64,000 nucleotides of DNA, taken from assembly GCA_017429265.1 (NCBI GenBank), contig JAFRPG010000090.1, positions 62,001-126,000 of the forward strand, read 5' to 3'. How positions within the stretch are numbered: the first letter of the stretch is position 1; each line of letters opens with the position of its first letter. This document shows positions 1 to 8,775 of this stretch, one piece after another. The translations under genes and the position numbers were made by a program. The DNA is from Clostridia bacterium. Lineage in GTDB: Bacteria; Bacillota; Clostridia; Christensenellales; Aristaeellaceae. The notes under the pieces were generated by a model. The model was not told the DNA's origin and searched no databases. It saw nothing but the letters and a program-made list of their open reading frames with translations.

Positions 1-542
1 TTTCCGGCGCGGCTTCCGCCGCCCATCCCGATGTTCTTGATCGCGCCGCCGAAACCGGTCATCTCATGCCCCTTGAAGTGGGAGAGGGAGATCAGGATGT
101 CCGCATCCATCAGCGCTCTCCCGACAAGGGCGGTCGTGCAATACTCGCCGTTGGGCACAGGGATCTCGATGTCGTCCGTCCCGCGCAGTCCGTCCGCGAT
201 GATGACGTGGCATCCCGTCGTCACGGAATTGAAACCGTTCAGCTCGGCGTTGGTCAGGTGATCGATCGCGTTCTTCCGGCTGCCGGGGTAGAGCGTGTTG
301 CAGTCCGTCAGAAAAGGCTTGCCGCCCAGTTCGCGGATCACGTCGGCAACGGCTTTGACATAGTTGGGCCGGAGAAAAGAGAAATTCCCCAGCTCGCCGA
401 AATGCATCTTGATCGCGACGAACTTGCCGTCAAAGTCGATCTGCCCGATGCCGGCCGCGCGGATCAGCTTCTGCAGCTTGACTCCCTGGCTCACGCCGGT
501 TTTGGTACGGAAGTCGGTAAAGTACACTTTTGCCGCTGACAT
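1..542 (-). CDS. DUF362 domain protein, 3' part missing
   Basis: The N-terminal 180 residues of a DUF362-type protein; the gene runs off the left edge of the window. The translation opens MSAAKVYFTDFRTK and contains FVAIKMHFGELGNFSFLRP, FLTDCNTLYPGSRKNAIDHL and ISLSHFKGHEMTGFGGAIKN, which are typical of the DUF362 fold usually followed by two 4Fe-4S ferredoxin motifs (not reached here). The start at 542 is chosen because CAGGGAGG lies 7 nt upstream. The molecular function of the family is unknown. It is the last of a run of minus-strand genes and follows the histidine kinase after a 35-nt gap, so it may be cotranscribed with the two-component system. Confidence 0.85.
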   Translation of the reverse strand, partial: MSAAKVYFTDFRTKTGVSQGVKLQKLIRAAGIGQIDFDGKFVAIKMHFGELGNFSFLRPNYVKAVADVIRELGGKPFLTDCNTLYPGSRKNAIDHLTNAELNGFNSVTTGCHVIIADGLRGTDDIEIPVPNGEYCTTALVGRALMDADILISLSHFKGHEMTGFGGAIKNIGMGGGSRAG

Positions 543-577
543 GCGATGACCTCCCTGTACTGTTTTGGATTTATAGT

Positions 578-1822
578 TCAGTTTGCCTGCGTCTTCATGC
601 GCAGGGTCAGACGAATGAGGAGCGTGCCGCCCGGCGTCATATGCGCTTCCGCCGCGCCGCCGTGCCGGGTGACGACCGCCTTGGCAATGGACAGGCCGAT
701 CCCGTATCCGCCCGTCTGCTTCCGGTCGCGGGATTCGTCGGCGCGGTAGAACCGGTCGAAGAGCCTGGTGCAGTCCTCGTCGCTCAGCGGACGGACCGGC
801 GGGTTCTCGGTTTCGATAACGGCGTATTTTCCTTCGGAACGGCCTCGCAGGGTGATCGTCCCGCCCTCCGGGGTATACTTCACGGCATTGTCACACAGGA
901 TCGAGACGACGCGCTGCAGGGCTGCTTCCTCACCCCGCACGGACAGCCCTTCCGAAGCCTCGCACCGGAAGACTTTGTTCTGAAACTCGGCGATGGCCTG
1001 GTACGGCTGTGCGGTCTCCATGATGAGCCGCTGCAGGTCGACGGGCTCCGTCTTTTCCGGGTGTTCCGTCTCGTCGGCGCGTGACAGATAGACCATGTCT
1101 TCCACGAGGCGGCGCATGGATGCGGTCTGACTGCGGGTGCTGTTGATCCACTGGTTGTCCGGATCGTCCATGGCGAGCACGTCCATGTTGGCGGAGATCA
1201 CGGCGAGCGGAGCCTTCAGCTCGTGGCTGGCATCCGTAATGAAGCGCTTCTGCTTCCTTTCGTTGAGGATGAAAGGGCGGATCGCCCTTCTGCTGAGCAG
1301 GGACACGGTCAGCAGGGAGAGCAGGATGCCGGCGGCGCAGATGATCAGGGAAAAGGTCAGCAGATTCCGGGAAGCACTCAGATAGCTGTCACAGTTGAGG
1401 AAGAGCCATGTACCCGCGCCGTTGCGTGTGGCGTATCTCCGGAAACAGTAATCGTCCAGGAATCCCGTCTCCCGACCCGATGAAGCGGCCCGGCTGAGCA
1501 GATCCAGCGCCGATTCGCGGCTGACAGATCCGGTGCGCTCCGGGTAGACGATCTGGAAAGTGCTGCCGGGCGCGCTGCTTCCGATAAAATACACGGCCTG
1601 CGTCAGCACGTTCTCGCGATGCCTGCTGCGGCCGGCCCACTCGCGGGCGCGCTCGTTCGAGAGCGAGCCGCCGACCTCCGCAAGGAAGGTCATGGTTTCA
1701 GAGATCTCCGCACGCACATTCAGCCAGTTCATCAGGTTGATCGCGACGGTGACCAGCAGCATGGCCAGGGTCAGCGCGAGCATGGCGATGCGGATGAACT
1801 TAAGTCGAAGCTTCTGCATCAT
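578..1822 (-). CDS. Sensor histidine kinase
   Basis: A 414-residue membrane-bound histidine kinase. There is a TM segment near residues 13-31, an extracytoplasmic sensor region of about 120 residues with no recognised domain, a second TM near 154-176, then HisKA with phospho-acceptor His200 in FITDASHELKAP, and HATPase_c with an N-box (LCDNAVKYTPEGG) and a G-box (GGYGIGLSIAKA). It starts inside the end of the upstream response-regulator gene (23-nt overlap), which implies translational coupling and a cognate pair. ATG codons at 1822 and 1819 are both possible starts. The signal sensed cannot be read from the sequence. Confidence 0.93.
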   Translation of the reverse strand: MMQKLRLKFIRIAMLALTLAMLLVTVAINLMNWLNVRAEISETMTFLAEVGGSLSNERAREWAGRSRHRENVLTQAVYFIGSSAPGSTFQIVYPERTGSVSRESALDLLSRAASSGRETGFLDDYCFRRYATRNGAGTWLFLNCDSYLSASRNLLTFSLIICAAGILLSLLTVSLLSRRAIRPFILNERKQKRFITDASHELKAPLAVISANMDVLAMDDPDNQWINSTRSQTASMRRLVEDMVYLSRADETEHPEKTEPVDLQRLIMETAQPYQAIAEFQNKVFRCEASEGLSVRGEEAALQRVVSILCDNAVKYTPEGGTITLRGRSEGKYAVIETENPPVRPLSDEDCTRLFDRFYRADESRDRKQTGGYGIGLSIAKAVVTRHGGAAEAHMTPGGTLLIRLTLRMKTQAN

Positions 1823-2501
1823 CGGCGGTTTTCCCTTTCTCCAGCGAATAACCGACGCCCCGGACCGCGGTGATCTCAGCGGATGCCCCGAGAGACGCCA
1901 GCTTTTTGCGCAGCTGGGAGACGGTGACCCAGAGCAGGTTGAGCTCCGTGTCGTTGTTCCATCCCCACACCCTGTTGATCACCTGATCGATCGTGAAGAC
2001 ACGGTGCGGGTTCTCCATCAGCATCTCCATCAGACGGTAGGCCTTGTTGCCGAGACGGATGGACTCGCCGCCGCAGCGGAGATCCATGCTGCCTCTGTCG
2101 AGTTCAAGGTCGCCGAAGCGGATCACATCCGGCGCGTAGACCTCGTGGCGGCGTATGATCGCCCGCAGGCGAGCGAGCAGCTCTTTCGTGTTGAACGGTT
2201 TGGAGAGATAATCGTCGGCGCCGGAATCCAGCCCGGCAACGCGGTCCTCCACCTCGCTCCGAGCGGTCAGCATCAAGCAGGGCGTGTGCACGCCGTTCTT
2301 CCGAAGCTCCTTCAGCACGGAAAGCCCGCTCATTTCCGGCATCATCCAGTCAAGGATCATCCCGTCGTACTCGCCGCTTTGGGCAAGATCCAGGGCGTCC
2401 GCACCGTTGTCCGCGATCTCCACGTCATAACCTTCGTGCTCCAGCAGTACCTTCGCCGCCCTGCACAGGTCCGGATCGTCATCCGCAAACAGTATACGCA
2501 T
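1800..2501 (-). CDS. OmpR/PhoB-family response regulator
   Basis: A 233-residue DNA-binding response regulator. The receiver domain holds the acidic pocket DDD at 7-9 and phospho-acceptor Asp51 (GMILDWMMPEMSG), and ends with LSKPFNTKELLARL. A winged-helix effector domain follows (about 130-225; YRLMEMLMENPHRVFTIDQVINRVWG, LWVTVSQLRKKL). It is the partner of the overlapping downstream kinase. A promoter (TTTACG-17-TATGAT) lies just upstream. Likely targets include the divergent region at 3.2 kb, where two TTTAAG direct repeats sit 11 bp apart before the small secreted protein gene. Confidence 0.95.
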   Translation of the reverse strand: MRILFADDDPDLCRAAKVLLEHEGYDVEIADNGADALDLAQSGEYDGMILDWMMPEMSGLSVLKELRKNGVHTPCLMLTARSEVEDRVAGLDSGADDYLSKPFNTKELLARLRAIIRRHEVYAPDVIRFGDLELDRGSMDLRCGGESIRLGNKAYRLMEMLMENPHRVFTIDQVINRVWGWNNDTELNLLWVTVSQLRKKLASLGASAEITAVRGVGYSLEKGKTADDAEAST

Positions 2502-2521
2502 CTTTGTTTTCCTCCGATGAC

Positions 2522-2550
2522 ATCATAACGCAAATCGCCGCGGTCGTAAA
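2522..2550 (-). promoter_or_regulatory. Promoter of the two-component operon
   Basis: On the minus strand, TTTACG (2550-2545), a 17-bp spacer and TATGAT (2527-2522), 21 bp upstream of the response-regulator start. The 12 bases TATGATGTCATC that include this -10 recur at 3343-3354 on the plus strand before the GH3 gene. Confidence 0.6.
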
Positions 2551-2575
2551 CCGTTTGCGCAGAAAAACATGAAAG

Positions 2576-2603
2576 TCCCTGTGCCGGTTGCCTGGCACAG
2601 GGA
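2576..2603 (-). terminator. Intrinsic terminator of the small secreted protein gene
   Basis: A perfect 10-bp stem, TCCCTGTGCC pairing with GGCACAGGGA around an 8-nt loop. On the minus strand it is followed by the interrupted U-rich run CTTTCATGTTTTTC. It separates the small secreted gene from the downstream response regulator, which has its own promoter. Confidence 0.75.
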
Positions 2604-2616
2604 TTGAGGTCGGATG

Positions 2617-3144
2617 TCAGTTTCCGGCAGCTTCCGGGGCAGCTGGAACGGAGCCCGGCTGGGTGCCGCCCTGCTGTCCGAAACGTCCGCCGACATTGAA
2701 ACCGCCATGACCGCCGCGGCCGCCTCTGCCGCCGAAGCCGTTCATCATGCCGTTGCCGCGATCCTTCATCTGACCGCCGCGGCCAAATCCGCCGGAGGAG
2801 AACTGATAGCCGCAGTTGGGACATACGCCATTGTGCAGGGCTTCCTGATCCTTATATGCCTTCAGGATCAGATCGGACTGCTCCTGCGTCATCTTGCCTG
2901 CCTCGACATAGGCCTTGAGTTCCGCCTCAAGATCGGCGAATCTGTCGCTGCTGCGGGCTTCCTGAAGAGCTTTCAGCGCTTCCTGCAGCGCGGTGTCAGC
3001 GGTTGAGGCCTCTGTGACGGGTGCGTCTGCTGCCGGAGTCTCCGCTGCCGGTGTGTCGGGCGATTCGGCGAATGCCGCGACAGCCAGCATCATGGCCATG
3101 GCCAGAGCCAGCGCAATGCCTGTGATCTTCAGATGTTTCTTCAT
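2617..3144 (-). CDS. Small secreted protein with CxxC and Gly-rich tail
   Basis: 175 residues, not matched to a named protein. The start at 3144 follows AAAGGAG by 10 nt. A signal peptide (residues 1-26, ending AVAAFA) precedes an Ala/Thr/Pro/Glu linker. A helical segment of about 50 residues (LQEALKALQEARSSDRF, then YVEAGKMTQEQSDLILKAY) resembles the DUF2680-type periodic helical region of Clostridia. Next come one CPNC pair and a Gly/Arg-rich tail. The single CPNC could be half of a zinc ribbon or a redox pair. It lies upstream of the two-component system on the same strand and may be its target or sensor partner; that link is inferred from position and promoter repeats. Confidence 0.75.
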   Translation of the reverse strand: MKKHLKITGIALALAMAMMLAVAAFAESPDTPAAETPAADAPVTEASTADTALQEALKALQEARSSDRFADLEAELKAYVEAGKMTQEQSDLILKAYKDQEALHNGVCPNCGYQFSSGGFGRGGQMKDRGNGMMNGFGGRGGRGGHGGFNVGGRFGQQGGTQPGSVPAAPEAAGN

Positions 3145-3201
3145 GTTTGTCAACTCCTTTGTTTTTTCTCGGCTCCCTTTCGGAACCATCTGCAGGATAA
3201 C

Positions 3202-3226
3202 ATCGTAAGCTTAAACAGCACTTAAA
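3202..3226 (-). promoter_or_regulatory. Promoter with TTTAAG direct repeats (response-regulator site candidate)
   Basis: Read on the minus strand, two TTTAAG hexamers (3226-3221 and 3215-3210) have an 11-bp period and end two bases before TACGAT (3207-3202), a plausible -10. Direct repeats one helical turn apart in place of a -35 are typical of activation by OmpR/PhoB-family regulators. The ATG is 57 bp further on. Confidence 0.5.
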
Positions 3227-3319
3227 GAAAACGGGTGATCCGAGAAATTCTGAAAAAAGTGTCATGTGTCCCGGAATACCGGGCGGCAGGGCGGATACCT
3301 GACATTTTCATCCTTCCTC

Positions 3320-3356
3320 TTCCAAATTCAACAGCGATATGATATGATGTCATCAT
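3320..3356 (+). promoter_or_regulatory. Probable GH3 promoter with palindrome at the -10
   Basis: Overlapping TATGAT hexamers at 3338 and 3343; the second has a weak -35 (TTCCAA, 3320-3325) at 17 bp. ATGATG-T-CATCAT (3344-3356) is a perfect 6-bp inverted repeat overlapping the second -10 and could be an operator. Confidence 0.4.
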
Positions 3357-3396
3357 AGAGCAAGCATACCCAAACAACCGAACAGGAGGATCGCAT

Positions 3397-5877
3397 ATGA
3401 AGCTGATCGAAGGCCGCACCGGCACGCATTCCAGGGAAATCTCACAGCGTGAAATCGATCACCGCACCGTCGCGCGCCGAGTGGCCGCGGATGGAATCGT
3501 TCTGCTTAAAAACAACGGTGTCCTGCCTCTTCAGGAGGGTGCGAGCGTGGCACTCTACGGCGCGGCGGCCCGGCATACCATTATGGGCGGTACCGGCTCG
3601 GGCATGGTCAACAGCCGTCCGGGCGTCTCGGTCTGCGAAGGCCTGGTCAACGCCGGTTTCACCGTCACCAGCACGGAATGGCTGGACGCCCTGGATCGTG
3701 CTTATGACAAGGCCTACGCTGAATGGAAGCAGAGCATTTACGACATGAGCGTGCCGGGTGATTTCAACAGTCTGTACACGGCCCACTCCTCCCATCCGAT
3801 GCAGGCGCCGGCCGGTGAGCCGATCACCGCCACCGGAACCGACACCGTCATCCTGGTCATCAGCCGTGTCTCCGGCGAGGGCGCCGACCGCCATCCCGTG
3901 AAGGGAGACTATTACCTCTCCGACATCGAGGAGCAGCAGCTGACCGAGATCTGCGCCGCTTACGAGAAGGTCATCGTGGTGCTGAACGTCGGCGGCGTCA
4001 TCGACCTGGGCTTTACGGATCGCTATCCCATCGCGGCGCTGGTGCAGCTCTCCCAGCCGGGTATGGAGGGCGGAAACGCCCTGGCGGATGTGCTGTCCGG
4101 GAAGGTCAACCCCTCCGGCCGCCTCACCGAGACCTGGGCCATGCGCTATGAGGACTACCCCTGCGCCGGCACCTTCTCCCACATGAACGGCAACATCATC
4201 GAGGAGAAGTATAAGGAAGGCATCTACGTGGGCTACCGCTGGTTCGACGCCTTTGAGATCAAGCCCCGCTATCCCTTCGGCTACGGCCTGAGTTACACGG
4301 ATTTCAAAGCAGCCGCTGATCCGGAGGCCGTCAGGGCGGACCGCAGTATCTGTGTGCCTCTCACGGTCACAAACACCGGCAAACGGCCCGGTAAAACCGC
4401 CTTCTTCCTCTTTGCCGCCTGCCCGGACGGTTTGAGAAAGAAGGAACACAAGCGCCTGATCGCCTTCGCCAAGACCCCGCTCCTGCAGCCCGGGGAGAGC
4501 GCGGTCCTGACCCTGGAAGCTGGCTATGAGCTGCTGGCCTCCTGGCACGCGGGGCGGTCCGCCTGGTATCTGGACAAGGGCGTCTATCGCCTGTTCTGCG
4601 GTTCCGACGCCGAGCGGATCAGCCCTGTGGCCACCCTGACCCTGGCAGAGAACGTCTGGGGAGAGAAGCAGCACCGCGTCTGTCCGCTCCTGGATGCCCT
4701 GCCCGAGCTTCAGCCAACCGCCGAGGCGGACGCACGCCGGGCGGAGCGGCTGAATGCCCTGTTCACGGAGAACCTGCCTGTACTTGCGATGGATACTCAG
4801 GCAAAGGCTGCCCTCGACGAATACACAAAGCCGGCGGATCTTCCTGCACCGACCGACCCGCTGGTGAAGAAACTGACCCTGGAGGAAAAGGCCTGTCTGG
4901 TGTGCGGACGTCCGAAGAAGGGAGACGCCTCCTTTATCGGCGATGCCGCCGTCCGCGTCCCCGGCGCCGCGGCTGAGACCACCCCGCTGCTGGAAAAGTA
5001 CGGCATTCCGGCCACAGTGCTCGCCGACGGACCTGCCGGTATCCGCATCTATCAGCGCTATGAAGTGAACCCGAAGGACGGCAGCGTGTACAGCCTGGAT
5101 CCTTATCAGTCGCTCGAGAACCGCATTTTCAAGAAAGAGTTCCGCCATGAGGGCGCGGAGGAGTATTTCCAGTTCTGCACCGCGATCCCCGTCGGAACGA
5201 TGCTGGCCCAGAGCTTTGATCCGCAGCTGGTGGAGGAGATCGGCGGCGTCATCGCGCGCGAGATGAAGGAGTTCGGCGTGACCTGGTGGCTCGCCCCCGG
5301 CATGAACATCAAGCGCAATCCGCTCTGCGGACGGAACTTCGAGTATTATTCGGAAGATCCCCTGGTGGCAGGTCGGATCGCGGCCGCGATCACCCGCGGC
5401 GTTCAGGCGACACCCGGCGCAGCAGTCACGATCAAGCACTATGCCTGCAACAACCAGGAGGACAACCGCCGCGGTGTCAACAGCGTCGTCTCCGAACGTG
5501 CCCTGCGGGAGATCTATCTGAAGGGCTTCGAGATCGCGATCCGCGAGGCGCAGCCCTGGGCCATCATGACCTCCTACAACCGGGTCAACGGCGTGCATAC
5601 CGCCAACAGCCGCGACCTATGCACCGTGGCTGCCCGCGAGGAGTGGGGCTTCCGCGGCATCGTGATGACAGACTGGACCACCACCAACAGTGAGGGCGGC
5701 GCCTCCGCGGCCAAGTGCGTGGAAGCGGGCAACGACCTGACAATGCCCGGCCTGCCCAACGATATTCATGAGATCATGGACGCCGTGAACGAAGTCAACG
5801 ATCAGTCCCTGTCCATGGCGGATCTCGACGCCTGCTGCGCCAGGATCCTGACGGCCATCCGCCTGCTGTGCTGCTGA
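3397..5877 (+). CDS. Glycoside hydrolase family 3 beta-glucosidase, permuted domain order
   Basis: An 826-residue cytoplasmic (no signal peptide) GH3 enzyme that should release glucose or a related sugar from beta-linked oligosaccharides. The usual order is inverted: the GH3 C-terminal alpha/beta sandwich comes first (about 25-270; DGIVLLKNNGVLPL), then a fibronectin-III-like domain (about 285-400; YPFGYGLSYTDF, VTNTGKRPGKTAFFLF), then the catalytic TIM barrel (about 470-820). The barrel has KHYACNNQEDNRRGVNS, MTSYNRVNGVHT and the nucleophile motif GIVMTDW with Asp759. AGGAGG lies 8 nt before the ATG. The same order is known in some rumen and clostridial beta-glucosidases. It sits alone between divergent and ribosomal operons. 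Confidence 0.93.
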   Translation: MKLIEGRTGTHSREISQREIDHRTVARRVAADGIVLLKNNGVLPLQEGASVALYGAAARHTIMGGTGSGMVNSRPGVSVCEGLVNAGFTVTSTEWLDALDRAYDKAYAEWKQSIYDMSVPGDFNSLYTAHSSHPMQAPAGEPITATGTDTVILVISRVSGEGADRHPVKGDYYLSDIEEQQLTEICAAYEKVIVVLNVGGVIDLGFTDRYPIAALVQLSQPGMEGGNALADVLSGKVNPSGRLTETWAMRYEDYPCAGTFSHMNGNIIEEKYKEGIYVGYRWFDAFEIKPRYPFGYGLSYTDFKAAADPEAVRADRSICVPLTVTNTGKRPGKTAFFLFAACPDGLRKKEHKRLIAFAKTPLLQPGESAVLTLEAGYELLASWHAGRSAWYLDKGVYRLFCGSDAERISPVATLTLAENVWGEKQHRVCPLLDALPELQPTAEADARRAERLNALFTENLPVLAMDTQAKAALDEYTKPADLPAPTDPLVKKLTLEEKACLVCGRPKKGDASFIGDAAVRVPGAAAETTPLLEKYGIPATVLADGPAGIRIYQRYEVNPKDGSVYSLDPYQSLENRIFKKEFRHEGAEEYFQFCTAIPVGTMLAQSFDPQLVEEIGGVIAREMKEFGVTWWLAPGMNIKRNPLCGRNFEYYSEDPLVAGRIAAAITRGVQATPGAAVTIKHYACNNQEDNRRGVNSVVSERALREIYLKGFEIAIREAQPWAIMTSYNRVNGVHTANSRDLCTVAAREEWGFRGIVMTDWTTTNSEGGASAAKCVEAGNDLTMPGLPNDIHEIMDAVNEVNDQSLSMADLDACCARILTAIRLLCC

Positions 5878-6294
5878 AATCTTCGCAGATCGGGCTTTCT
5901 GTTCACCAGGATCAGGGATTCTGTGTCGGAAAGATGAAATATACTCAAAAAACTTCTTCAAATGTGCAAAATTACCGAAATTTCCTGTTTACAAGTTCAT
6001 TCAGATGTGATATGATGAATTGGTTTCTGCGCCCGGATGTCCGGATGGGCGGCTGCATGTGCCTCCCCGCACATGTTCCATCCCTCAAACGACGCGCAAA
6101 ACCCGCATCAGCATAACTGCGGACCGCCTTCCGATCGGGCTGCGGATATGCGCTGTGCGCCTGCTTTCACCAGGTGCCGGCAAAGAACGGCGGAAAAGCA
6201 CCGCTCCGGGGTGGGTTGCCCCTGAGACAGCGCCGGACCGCGTCTTTCGCCCGGAGTCAGTCCGGGAAACAACATTTGGAGGTGCATTGCACAC
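5878..6294 (+). other. Intergenic region: rpsM promoter and long structured leader
   Basis: No gene is seen in these 417 bases, and rpmJ and infA, which often precede rpsM, are not here. After the promoter at 5988-6016 about 270 nt of leader remain. It contains a hairpin CATGTGC/GCACATG (6056-6062 with 6069-6075), an outer stem GGATGG/CCATCC around it, and a later stem CCGGAC/GTCCGG (6233-6238 with 6260-6265). The rpsM ribosome binding site TGGAGGTG follows. The leader is a candidate site for S4 autoregulation. Confidence 0.5.
5988..6016 (+). promoter_or_regulatory. Strong promoter of the rpsM operon
   Basis: TTTACA (5988-5993), a 17-bp spacer and TATGAT (6011-6016) with an extended-10 TG. 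It faces the ribosomal operon and lies about 280 bp upstream of rpsM. Confidence 0.8.
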
Positions 6295-6672
6295 ATGGCA
6301 CGCATTGCGGGCGTAGACCTGCCCAGAGAAAAGCGCGTGGAAATCGGCCTGACCTATATCTACGGTATCGGTCTGACCACTTCCCAGAAACTGCTCGCCG
6401 ACGTCGGCATCAATCCCGACACGCGGGTGAAGGATCTCTCCGAGACCGATATCAGCAAACTGCGTGATTACATCGAGCACCACCTGAAGGTGGAAGGCGA
6501 TCTGCGCCGCGAAGTCAGCATGAACATCAAGCGGCTCATCGAGATCGGTTCCTACCGTGGCGTTCGTCATCGCCGTGGCCTGCCTGTCCGCGGCCAGAAC
6601 ACCAAGCAGAATGCGCGCACCCGCAAGGGCCCGAAGCGGACCATTGCCGGCAAGAAGAAGGCTACCCGCTAA
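6295..6672 (+). CDS. rpsM: 30S ribosomal protein S13
   Basis: A complete 125-residue S13. [34 protein letters not shown], the helix-two-turn-helix region and the basic tail [20 protein letters not shown] are all canonical. S13 sits in the head of the small subunit and contacts S19, the P-site tRNA and the central bridge to 23S rRNA. First gene of the alpha block rpsM-rpsK-rpsD-rpoA-rplQ. GGAGGTG lies 10 nt before the ATG. Long leader and strong promoter upstream. Confidence 0.98.
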   Translation: MARIAGVDLPREKRVEIGLTYIYGIGLTTSQKLLADVGINPDTRVKDLSETDISKLRDYIEHHLKVEGDLRREVSMNIKRLIEIGSYRGVRHRRGLPVRGQNTKQNARTRKGPKRTIAGKKKATR

Positions 6673-6712
6673 GGCATCAGCTTCTTCCAACAAGATTCGG
6701 AGGGATTAAAGA

Positions 6713-7114
6713 ATGGCACCAAAATCCAAGATGAAGAAGGTCGTGCGCAAGCGCAAGGAGCGCAAGCTGGTCGAGCGCGGCGCGGCCCATATCACTTCTT
6801 CTTTCAATAACACCATCGTGACCATCACCGACACGCAGGGCAACGCTCTGTCCTGGGCTTCCGCCGGCGGCCTCGGCTTCCGCGGCAGCAAGAAGTCCAC
6901 GCCCTTCGCGGCGCAGATGGCCGCAGAGACTGCCGCCAACGCCGCCAAGGAATTCGGCCTCAAGTCGGTGGAAGTCTACGTCAAGGGCCCCGGCTCCGGC
7001 CGCGAGGCTGCGATTCGCTCCCTGCAGGCCGCCGGTCTGGATGTGAGCATGATCAAGGACGTGACGCCGATCCCGCACAACGGATGCCGTCCGCCCAAGC
7101 GCCGTCGCGTGTAA
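6713..7114 (+). CDS. rpsK: 30S ribosomal protein S11
   Basis: 133 residues of S11, a protein of the 30S platform near the 3' end of 16S rRNA. The conserved stretches [61 protein letters not shown] and the C-terminal [13 protein letters not shown] are all present. CGGAGGG lies 7 nt before the ATG. Second gene of the operon, 40 nt after rpsM. Confidence 0.98.
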   Translation: MAPKSKMKKVVRKRKERKLVERGAAHITSSFNNTIVTITDTQGNALSWASAGGLGFRGSKKSTPFAAQMAAETAANAAKEFGLKSVEVYVKGPGSGREAAIRSLQAAGLDVSMIKDVTPIPHNGCRPPKRRRV

Positions 7115-7134
7115 TTGAAGGAGGACAATGAACA

Positions 7135-7731
7135 ATGGCAGTCAATAAGCAGCCGATCGCCAAAAAGTGCCGGAGCTTCGATATTTCTCCGGCTGTCATG
7201 GGCTACGGCAACAAGAAATCCAACCGCAACCCCGGCGGCACCCGCCGCAAGAAGGTTTCCGAGTACGGCGCCCAGCTGAAGGAAAAGCAGAAGGTCAAGT
7301 TCGTCTACGGCGTGCTCGAGAAGCAGTTCCATCATTATTATCTGAAGGCCTCCAACATGAAGGGTGTCACCGGCGACAACATGCTCAAGCTCCTCGAGCT
7401 GCGGCTGGACAACGTCGTGTATCGCCTCGGTCTGGCCAAGACCCGCCGCATGGCCCGTCAGGTGGTTGTGCACGGTCACATCCGCGTCAACGGCCAGAAG
7501 GTGAACGTTCCCTCCTATCAGGTCAGGATGGACGACGTCATCACCCTGCGCAAGCGCTCCGAAGAGATGGAGATGTTCAAGAGCCTGCGCGAAGGCACCG
7601 CGATCGTCACTCCCAAGTGGCTGACCTTCGATGCCCCCAATCTCACCGGCAAAGTAGTCGCGATGCCCGCCCGCGAGGATATCGACCTCCAGCTGGAAGA
7701 GAACATGATCGTCGAATACTACTCCCGCTAA
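7135..7731 (+). CDS. rpsD: 30S ribosomal protein S4
   Basis: 198 residues. The N-terminal S4 domain lacks the CxxC zinc-ribbon pair of the zinc-binding form and instead has CRSFDISPAVMGYG. The S4 RNA-binding domain is clear (LRLDNVVYRLGLAKTRRMAR, HGHIRVNGQKVNVPSYQV). S4 is a primary 16S binder that nucleates 30S assembly and in many bacteria represses its own operon by binding leader mRNA; here rpsD is inside the alpha operon, as in Clostridia, rather than a separate gene as in Bacillus. AAGGAGG lies upstream. Confidence 0.97.
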   Translation: MAVNKQPIAKKCRSFDISPAVMGYGNKKSNRNPGGTRRKKVSEYGAQLKEKQKVKFVYGVLEKQFHHYYLKASNMKGVTGDNMLKLLELRLDNVVYRLGLAKTRRMARQVVVHGHIRVNGQKVNVPSYQVRMDDVITLRKRSEEMEMFKSLREGTAIVTPKWLTFDAPNLTGKVVAMPAREDIDLQLEENMIVEYYSR

Positions 7732-7793
7732 GCCTGATCGATGTCGCGGAGTTTCAGCTCTGCGGCTGACCCCTACAGAGGAGGGTAAACGAA

Positions 7794-8747
7794 ATGATCA
7801 ACGAATTCGAACAGGCGCGTATCGAGTGCGTCAGCGTCGACCAGAACGGCTGCCACGCGACCTTCGTCGTGGAACCGCTGGAGCGCGGCTTCGGCCACAC
7901 GCTGGGCAACTCCCTTCGCCGCGTGCTTCTGTCCTCCCTCCCCGGTGCAGCGGTTTCTTCTGTGCACATCGAAGGTGTGCAGCATGAGTTTTCGACAGTT
8001 CCGGGCGTCAAGGAGGACGTAACTGAGATCATCCTCAACCTCAAGTCCCTGGCCGTCAAGCTCTACAGCGACGACGCCACCCGCAAGACCGTGTCCATCG
8101 ACGCGCAGGGTCCCTGCGAAGTCACCGGCGCGGACATCAAGGCGGATGACGAGGTGGAGATCATCAACCCCGAGATGCACATCGCCACGCTGAACGAGGA
8201 TGCCCACCTGCAGATGCAGCTGACCCTCGACCGCGGCCGCGGCTATGTGAGTGCGGATAAGAACAAGGACGTCACCATGCCTATCGGCGTGATCCCGATC
8301 GATTCGATCTTCACGCCCGTGCGCAAGGTCAACTACACGGTGGAAGACACCCGTGTCGGACAGGCGACCGACTTTGACAAGCTGGTCCTCGAGATCTGGA
8401 CGAACGGCACACTCAAGCCAGAAGAGGCCATCAGCGGCGCCGCCAGGATCCTGATGGAGCATCTGTCCCTCTTCGGTGCCCTGACCGATCAGGTGATCCC
8501 GGTGACCATGGCGCAGCCCGAGAGCAGCCCGACGGACAAGGTCCTGGAGCTCACCATCGAGGAACTCGACCTCTCCGTCCGCGCGTACAACTGCCTCAAG
8601 CGTGCCAACATCAACACCGTCGCCGAGCTGGTCACGCGCAACCAGGAGGACATGATGAAGGTCCGCAACCTGGGCCGCAAGAGCCTGGAAGAGGTCGAGC
8701 AGAAGCTGCAGGCTTTGGGTCTCGGCCTGCGTCCCAACGAAGAGTAA
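7794..8747 (+). CDS. rpoA: DNA-directed RNA polymerase subunit alpha
   Basis: 317 residues with both alpha domains. The N-terminal dimerisation domain has [20 protein letters not shown] and [20 protein letters not shown]. The C-terminal domain has [29 protein letters not shown] and [16 protein letters not shown], which bind UP elements and activators. The start follows GAGGAGGG. Fourth gene of the operon. Confidence 0.98.
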   Translation: MINEFEQARIECVSVDQNGCHATFVVEPLERGFGHTLGNSLRRVLLSSLPGAAVSSVHIEGVQHEFSTVPGVKEDVTEIILNLKSLAVKLYSDDATRKTVSIDAQGPCEVTGADIKADDEVEIINPEMHIATLNEDAHLQMQLTLDRGRGYVSADKNKDVTMPIGVIPIDSIFTPVRKVNYTVEDTRVGQATDFDKLVLEIWTNGTLKPEEAISGAARILMEHLSLFGALTDQVIPVTMAQPESSPTDKVLELTIEELDLSVRAYNCLKRANINTVAELVTRNQEDMMKVRNLGRKSLEEVEQKLQALGLGLRPNEE

Positions 8748-8775
8748 GAGCAACCCATGAAGGAGGAAAATTCCC

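Noticed and set aside
3442..5598. A 718-residue minus-strand frame inside the GH3 gene
   Set aside because: Antisense shadow of a gene with clear GH3 motifs.
6085..6294. A small gene (rpmJ or infA) in the rpsM leader
   Set aside because: No open frame there has L36 or IF-1 residues; the region is better explained as a leader.
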